A program made the translations under genes and the position numbers. Below are positions 15,841-20,198 of a stretch of DNA of 20,198 bases, in pieces (positions within the stretch are counted from its first letter, which is position 1; each line of letters begins with the position of its first letter). The DNA is from UBA3496 sp964558115 (GTDB lineage Bacteria; UBA8248): the NCBI GenBank assembly GCA_964558115.1, contig CAZLCI010000037.1, forward strand, positions 1-20,198, written 5' to 3'. The notes below the pieces were generated by a model. The model was given only the letters and a program-made list of their open reading frames with translations. It searched no databases and was not told where the DNA came from.

Positions 15841-16806
15841 ATGCCAAAAAAATCAAAAATTATTAAATTATTAAGTACCGATGAAATTGATAGAGTAGAT
15901 GTTTTTTTAAAAAAAAATATTATGGAATTGTCTCGTTCTCGTTTAAACCAACTTATAAGAGATAATTGTGTATCTATAAATGATAAAGAAAGTATTAAGC
16001 CTTCTACTAAGGTTTGTGCCGGAGACCAAATACAGGTGATAATTCCTCCGCCAGAAAAATCATTTATTTTGCCTGAAAAAATTGAATTAAAAGTTATCTA
16101 TGAAGATTGTCATTTGCTAGTTGTTGATAAACCTCCAGGAATGGTTGTACATCCTGGCGCAGGAAATACAAAGGGAACGTTAGTCTCTGCACTTTTATAT
16201 TATTGTAGAGGAGAATTATCAGGAATTGGAGGAGTTGAGCGACCTGGTATCGTTCATCGCTTAGACAAAGATACTTCAGGATTAGTTATAGTCGCAAAAT
16301 CTGATTTAGCACATACAAGACTTAGTTCAGCCCTTAAGAATCGAAAGATTGAGAAAAAATATTTAGCACTTGTACACGGGGTTCCAAAAAAATTGTCAAA
16401 TGAAATCAGTCTCCCCATAGGAAGACATCCAAGACACAGAACTAAAATGGCAGTCGTAAATGGAGGTAAAAATGCTTTCACATCCTATGAAGTTTTAGCA
16501 AATGCAAATAATTTTTCTCTTCTAAGAGTTAATATTAAGACGGGTCGGACACATCAAATACGAGTTCATCTGCATCATATTAAGCATCCTATTGTTTGTG
16601 ACTCAGTTTATGTTAATCGAGACAATTCCAGATTTTCGAATAAGGACATTAGCAAATACCTTGAAAAAAATCTTTCAAGACAGGCTTTGCACGCTAGAAG
16701 TTTGAAATTCAGACATCCAATTACATCTGAAGAAATTGAAGTTGTTTCTGAATTGCCGATTGATTTTAAAAATACCTTGGAATTTCTTGAGATTTCTTTT
16801 CAATAG
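15841..16806 (+). CDS. Ribosomal large-subunit pseudouridine synthase, RluD type
   Basis: This RluA-family enzyme converts uridines of 23S rRNA to pseudouridine. An N-terminal S4-like RNA-binding domain (about residues 14-75, SRSRLNQLIRDNCVSIN) precedes the catalytic domain. The catalytic aspartate is Asp142 in HRLDKDTSGL. Further family motifs are VDKPPGMVVHPG and the RTHQIRVHLHH segment. The 321 residues and the S4 domain fit RluD better than RluA or RluC, but the exact target uridines cannot be read from sequence. The gap to lspA is 54 bases without a clear Shine-Dalgarno site, and the start is set by the first ATG. It is probably the last gene of the housekeeping block. Confidence 0.92.
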   Translation: MPKKSKIIKLLSTDEIDRVDVFLKKNIMELSRSRLNQLIRDNCVSINDKESIKPSTKVCAGDQIQVIIPPPEKSFILPEKIELKVIYEDCHLLVVDKPPGMVVHPGAGNTKGTLVSALLYYCRGELSGIGGVERPGIVHRLDKDTSGLVIVAKSDLAHTRLSSALKNRKIEKKYLALVHGVPKKLSNEISLPIGRHPRHRTKMAVVNGGKNAFTSYEVLANANNFSLLRVNIKTGRTHQIRVHLHHIKHPIVCDSVYVNRDNSRFSNKDISKYLEKNLSRQALHARSLKFRHPITSEEIEVVSELPIDFKNTLEFLEISFQ

Positions 16807-16944
16807 ATAAAATCACAATAAATCTGTTTGTTGAAATACTTTTCCAGTCAGTATTTGCCTCATAGTTGTTCTCGTTATAAAGTCCATGAGACTTTCATTT
16901 AGCAAATAATTTATAAGTAATTTGTTCGCAAGGGAGATGAATCA

Positions 16945-18135
16945 ATGTCGACAGAAGAAATAGTGATTTTGAGTAGTGTAAGAACTGCAGTTGGTTCTTT
17001 TGGTGGTTCTTTGAAAGACAAAACTGCTCCAGAGTTGGGTATTTTAGTTGCCCAAGAAGCAATAAAAAGATCGAATGTTCAACCAGAGAATTTTGATGAA
17101 GTAATTTTTGGTCATGGTTGGCAAGCAGGTGTAGGCCCTAATTCTGCACGTTTGATTTCTGTGCAGAGTGGCATATCTGAGAATGTTCCAGCGTTTACTG
17201 TAAATAAGCGTTGTGGCTCGAGTCTTAAAACTATTGCTCTTGCAGCTCAATCGATTCGCGCCGGAGATTCTAGTATTGTTTTAGCTGGAGGGGTAGAAAG
17301 TACAAGTAATGTTCCTTATGTCCAGAAAGATGCAAGATGGGGGGCAAAAATTGGTCATGCGAAATTTATAGATCTTATTTATCAGGATGGATATATGGAT
17401 CCTTTGTCTGGTCAGTTAATGGGTTGTACGGCTGAAAATTTAGTAGAGAAGTATAATCTTTCTCGAGAAGAACAAGATGAATTTGCCCTAGAAAGTCAAG
17501 AGAAAGCAATAAATGCAATTGAATCAGGTCTTTTTGAAGATGAGATTATTCCTGTTGAGTTAAAAAATAGAAAAGGAGAAGTGAAAAGTTTTTGTGAAGA
17601 TGAAACTCCACGCTATGATATTTCTTTAGAAAAGTTAGGTAGACTTCGTCCTGCTTTTGAAAAAGAAGGATCAGTAACCGCAGGAAATTCTTGTTGTCAG
17701 GGAGATGCTGGTTCAGCTACAGTCATCTCATCTAGAGAAAGAGCTAATGAATTGGGTATTAAGCCTTTAGGTTTAATTTTAGGGTATGCATCTGCAGGGG
17801 TAGATCCTAAATTGATGGGTCTGGGTCCTATAGAAGCGATTCCTATGGCACTAAATAAAGCGAATCTTAAGTTAGATGATATGGATTTGATAGAGGTGAA
17901 TGAAGCTTTTGCGGCACAGGTGATAGCATGTGAAAGAGAACTGAAGTGGGATCGTTCAAAATTAAATGTTCGTGGTGGCGCAATTGCTTTAGGACATCCT
18001 GTAGGTGCGACGGGCGGGAAGATTTTATCAACCTGTATGAACGCATTGCAGAAGATGGGCAAAGAGCATGCAGTAGTTAGTGCTTGTATTGGTGGTGGTC
18101 AAGGCATAGCTTTGGTTATTAAACGTATTGGATAA
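16945..18135 (+). CDS. Acetyl-CoA C-acetyltransferase / 3-ketoacyl-CoA thiolase
   Basis: This enzyme catalyses condensation of two acetyl-CoA or thiolytic cleavage of 3-ketoacyl-CoA. The nucleophile Cys90 lies in NKRCGSSLKTI. The family usually has CGSG, so the glycine after CGS is a serine here. VNEAFAAQ, His351 in GHPVGATGG and Cys381 in CIGGGQG complete the active site. The 396 residues are typical of biosynthetic/degradative tetrameric thiolases (AtoB/PhaA). AGGGAG (16931-16936) lies 8 nt before ATG. The 138-base gap upstream marks the start of a new transcription unit, but no convincing promoter boxes were found there. The 3-hydroxyacyl-CoA dehydrogenase follows after 26 bases. Short-chain substrates are inferred from the neighbours. 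Confidence 0.93.
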   Translation: MSTEEIVILSSVRTAVGSFGGSLKDKTAPELGILVAQEAIKRSNVQPENFDEVIFGHGWQAGVGPNSARLISVQSGISENVPAFTVNKRCGSSLKTIALAAQSIRAGDSSIVLAGGVESTSNVPYVQKDARWGAKIGHAKFIDLIYQDGYMDPLSGQLMGCTAENLVEKYNLSREEQDEFALESQEKAINAIESGLFEDEIIPVELKNRKGEVKSFCEDETPRYDISLEKLGRLRPAFEKEGSVTAGNSCCQGDAGSATVISSRERANELGIKPLGLILGYASAGVDPKLMGLGPIEAIPMALNKANLKLDDMDLIEVNEAFAAQVIACERELKWDRSKLNVRGGAIALGHPVGATGGKILSTCMNALQKMGKEHAVVSACIGGGQGIALVIKRIG

Positions 18136-18161
18136 TTAAAAAGAATATAAGAGGAATTGAT

Positions 18162-19022
18162 ATGACTCCTAAGAAAGTTTCGGTTATAGGAGCAGGGACA
18201 ATGGGTGCTGGTATTGCACAAGTTTTTGCTCAGAACTCAATAAGTGTAACTCTCTTTGATACGGAAGAAAGAATTCTTACTTCTGCTTTGACAGGATTAA
18301 GAAAAAGATTAGAGCCTCGAATTGAAGCAGGAAAGATCTCTGCAGTTGAAGTTGAAAAAATTTTTGAAAAAATCAATATTTCAGTTGAGTTAGAAAATGT
18401 AAAAGATTCAGATTTTATTATTGAAGCGATTTTTGAAGATATGAAAATAAAAAAAGAAATCTTTGGTCAAATTGATAGTTTAGCTTCTCCTTCTGCAATC
18501 TTTGCTAGTAATACTACTTCACTGTCTATTACTGAAATTGCTTCTTCAACTGAAAGATCAGATAAGGTAATAGGCGTTCATTTTTTTAATCCCCCAATTG
18601 TTATGAAATTAGTCGAGATTATGCCTGGGTTGCAAACTTCTAAACAGACTATAGAAGTTACTATAGAGCTGGCTAAGCAATTAAAGAAAGTTCCTATTGT
18701 AGCGAATTTTGATAGCCCTGCAGGGATAGGAAGTAGAGTTCTCGCAGGACTTTTGAATGAGGCAGTTGAAGTTTTTTCTCAAGGTCTTGCTTCTGCAGAG
18801 GATATTGATATTGCAATGAAAATGGGTGCAGGTCTGCCAATGGGACCTCTTGAACTTATTGATTTAATTGGTATAGACATACATCTTGCAAAAACTGAAA
18901 CTCTATATCGTGAACTAGGTGAAACGAGGTATAGACCAAATTTCTTATTAAAAAAAATGGTTCGTGCTGGTCATTTGGGTCGTAAAACTGGCAAGGGATT
19001 TTTTGATTATAGTTCAAGTTGA
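18162..19022 (+). CDS. 3-hydroxyacyl-CoA (3-hydroxybutyryl-CoA) dehydrogenase
   Basis: This is an NAD(P)-dependent, single-function dehydrogenase that interconverts 3-hydroxyacyl-CoA and 3-ketoacyl-CoA. The Rossmann motif is G10-A-G-T-M-G15, with an aspartate in the following strand end LFDTEE. Catalytic His140 lies in GVHFFNPP, with Glu in the downstream MKLVEIMPG. Asn in SNTTSLSI and the C-terminal GRKTGKGFFDYS are also typical. The 286 residues match the Hbd/PaaH size class rather than the FadB fusion, so the hydratase must be elsewhere. GAGG lies about 8 nt upstream of ATG. It is in an operon with the flanking thiolase and acyl-CoA dehydrogenase. Confidence 0.94.
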   Translation: MTPKKVSVIGAGTMGAGIAQVFAQNSISVTLFDTEERILTSALTGLRKRLEPRIEAGKISAVEVEKIFEKINISVELENVKDSDFIIEAIFEDMKIKKEIFGQIDSLASPSAIFASNTTSLSITEIASSTERSDKVIGVHFFNPPIVMKLVEIMPGLQTSKQTIEVTIELAKQLKKVPIVANFDSPAGIGSRVLAGLLNEAVEVFSQGLASAEDIDIAMKMGAGLPMGPLELIDLIGIDIHLAKTETLYRELGETRYRPNFLLKKMVRAGHLGRKTGKGFFDYSSS

Positions 19023-19045
19023 TTTGAAAAGGTGAAGAGGAGAAA

Positions 19046-20198
19046 ATGGATTTTCGTTTCAACGAGTCACAAAGATTACTCAAAGAGACTACATCTCAGT
19101 TTGCGGCTGAAAAAATACCCAGCCATGTAGCTAGAGAAAATGATATTCAAGAGCGTTTCCCACTTGAAATTGTTAAGGAAATGGGTGAATTAGGATTGTT
19201 CGGAGGACCAATACCTTCAAAGTATGGAGGAGCAGATCTAGATTATATATCTTATGCAATTATCAATGAAGAAATCAGTAAAGCTTGTAGCTCAGTAAGA
19301 ACAGTTCTATCTGTTCAGATTTCTTTAGTAGCATCAACAATTCTGAAATGGGGTTCTGAGAAGCAAAAACATCTTTATTTGCCTAAATTATGTTCTGTTG
19401 AAAATTTTGGCTGTTTTGCTTTGACCGAACCAGATGCAGGTTCTGACGCGCAACATATCAAGACTTTTGCAAAAAAAACTCAAAATGGTTGGATTTTGAA
19501 TGGTAATAAAATTTGGATTAGTAACGGTGGTGTTGCTGATATTGCCTTAGTTATTGCACAAACAGAAAAAGATAATCCTCGAAAAATGACTGCTTTTCTA
19601 GTTGAAACAAAAAGTGATGGTTTTTCAACGAAGGATATTCATGGGAAATTAGGACTAAGAAGTTCTAATACTGCTGAAATTTTTATGGAAAATGTTGAAA
19701 TCCCAGAGGATTCAATTTTAGGTGAAGTAGGTGATGGTTTTAAAGTCGCTATGAGTGCACTAGATAATGGTAGATACTCAGTTGCTGCCGGTTGTTTAGG
19801 TATTGCACAAGCATCTCTTCAATCTTCAGTATCATTTTCTAAAGAACGACATACTTTTGGAAAACCAATAGGAGCGCATCAGTTGGTACAAGATTTAATT
19901 GCACAGATGGTTGTAGATGTGGAGGCTAGTCGTCTGCTTCTCTATAAGGCAGGTGAATTGAAAAATGAAGGAAGAAAAAATACACGCGAAACTTCAATCG
20001 CTAAACTTTATTGTTCAGAATCGGCGTTAAAAGCAGCAAATCATGCAATTCAAATTCATGGTGGAATGGGATACAGTAATGAATATCCTGTTGAAAGGTA
20101 TATGCGAGATGCTAGAATTGCCACTATATATGAGGGAACTAGTCAGATTCAAAAACTGATTATTGCTGGATTTGAAACAGGAATACGTTCGATTAGTT
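19046..20198 (+). CDS. Acyl-CoA dehydrogenase (short-chain/butyryl-CoA type), C-terminal end cut by the window
   Basis: This FAD enzyme makes a 2,3-double bond in acyl-CoA, or runs in reverse with an electron-transferring partner. 384 codons are present and the frame is open at the right edge; few residues can be missing, since the family has about 380-390. The FAD/substrate strand FALTEPDAGSDA is intact. The dimer segment FGKPIGAHQLVQ and the C-terminal HGGMGYSNEYPVERYMRDARI are also intact. The catalytic base is Glu363 in YEGTSQIQ, the position used by short- and medium-chain members. AGAGGAG lies about 4 nt before ATG 19046, and the gap from the dehydrogenase is 23 bases. Electron-transfer flavoprotein genes may follow outside the window. 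Confidence 0.93.
   Translation, partial: MDFRFNESQRLLKETTSQFAAEKIPSHVARENDIQERFPLEIVKEMGELGLFGGPIPSKYGGADLDYISYAIINEEISKACSSVRTVLSVQISLVASTILKWGSEKQKHLYLPKLCSVENFGCFALTEPDAGSDAQHIKTFAKKTQNGWILNGNKIWISNGGVADIALVIAQTEKDNPRKMTAFLVETKSDGFSTKDIHGKLGLRSSNTAEIFMENVEIPEDSILGEVGDGFKVAMSALDNGRYSVAAGCLGIAQASLQSSVSFSKERHTFGKPIGAHQLVQDLIAQMVVDVEASRLLLYKAGELKNEGRKNTRETSIAKLYCSESALKAANHAIQIHGGMGYSNEYPVERYMRDARIATIYEGTSQIQKLIIAGFETGIRSIS

Noticed and set aside
16807..16944. Promoter upstream of the thiolase gene
   Set aside because: TATAAA at 16876-16881 has only a poor -35 match at 15-16 base spacing, and the other boxes are equally weak. The 138 bases hold a good ribosome site but nothing else I can support.
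19020..19022. TGA at the end of the 3-hydroxyacyl-CoA dehydrogenase as a second recoded codon
   Set aside because: The protein already ends at the family's normal C-terminus (GKGFFDYS), and the next gene's ribosome site follows at once.
1..20198. tRNA or rRNA genes, CRISPR arrays, insertion sequences, prophage
   Set aside because: No cloverleaf-like or rRNA-like segments, regularly spaced repeats, transposase or integrase frames were found on reading both strands.

Overview
The window is AT-rich (by eye well under 40% GC), densely coding bacterial DNA. Lipoprotein signal peptidase, a site-2-type protease, RluD-type pseudouridine synthase and bacterial-type IleS and TrpS point to a bacterium, most likely with a Gram-negative-type envelope. 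A pyruvate:ferredoxin-type oxidoreductase beside acyl-CoA enzymes suggests a versatile heterotroph. I cannot place it taxonomically. TTG start codons with good Shine-Dalgarno sites are unusually common, with at least five examples. No RNA gene, insertion sequence, CRISPR array or strong hairpin terminator was seen, and no gap between genes exceeds about 285 bases.

The most notable item is at the left end on the minus strand (639-1391). The apparent 233-residue protein starting at 1340 is a truncated reading of a 250-codon gene. From ATG 1391 the frame encodes a canonical glutaredoxin N-terminus, meets one in-frame TGA (1358-1356) exactly where the first catalytic cysteine should be, and continues as Phe-Ser-Cys and the rest of the glutaredoxin fold. 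A DinB/thiol-S-transferase-like helical domain follows. A hairpin with a G-first apical loop lies 23 nt after the TGA, as expected for a bacterial SECIS. I interpret this as a selenocysteine glutaredoxin-DinB fusion. It is followed on the same strand by a truncated M20-family N-carbamoyl-amino-acid hydrolase-like gene.

Divergent from it (1675-5266) is a two-gene form of pyruvate:ferredoxin oxidoreductase: alpha+gamma in one chain, ferredoxin+beta in the other. It is preceded by two good sigma70-type promoters. Convergent to it on the minus strand is a pair of NAD(P)-linked oxidoreductases, a zinc alcohol dehydrogenase and a 3-hydroxyisobutyrate-dehydrogenase-like protein. Divergent from those are two tandem paralogous Gfo/Idh/MocA oxidoreductases, both lacking the usual catalytic histidine. 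A STAS-domain protein and a nitroreductase follow.

From 10724 to 16806 there is a housekeeping block on the plus strand: M50 protease, trpS, ileS, lspA and an rluD-like gene, with ileS and lspA overlapping by four bases. The right end (16945-20198) is an acyl-CoA module of thiolase, 3-hydroxyacyl-CoA dehydrogenase and acyl-CoA dehydrogenase (cut by the window edge). It would feed or draw on the same acetyl-CoA pool as the pyruvate oxidoreductase.
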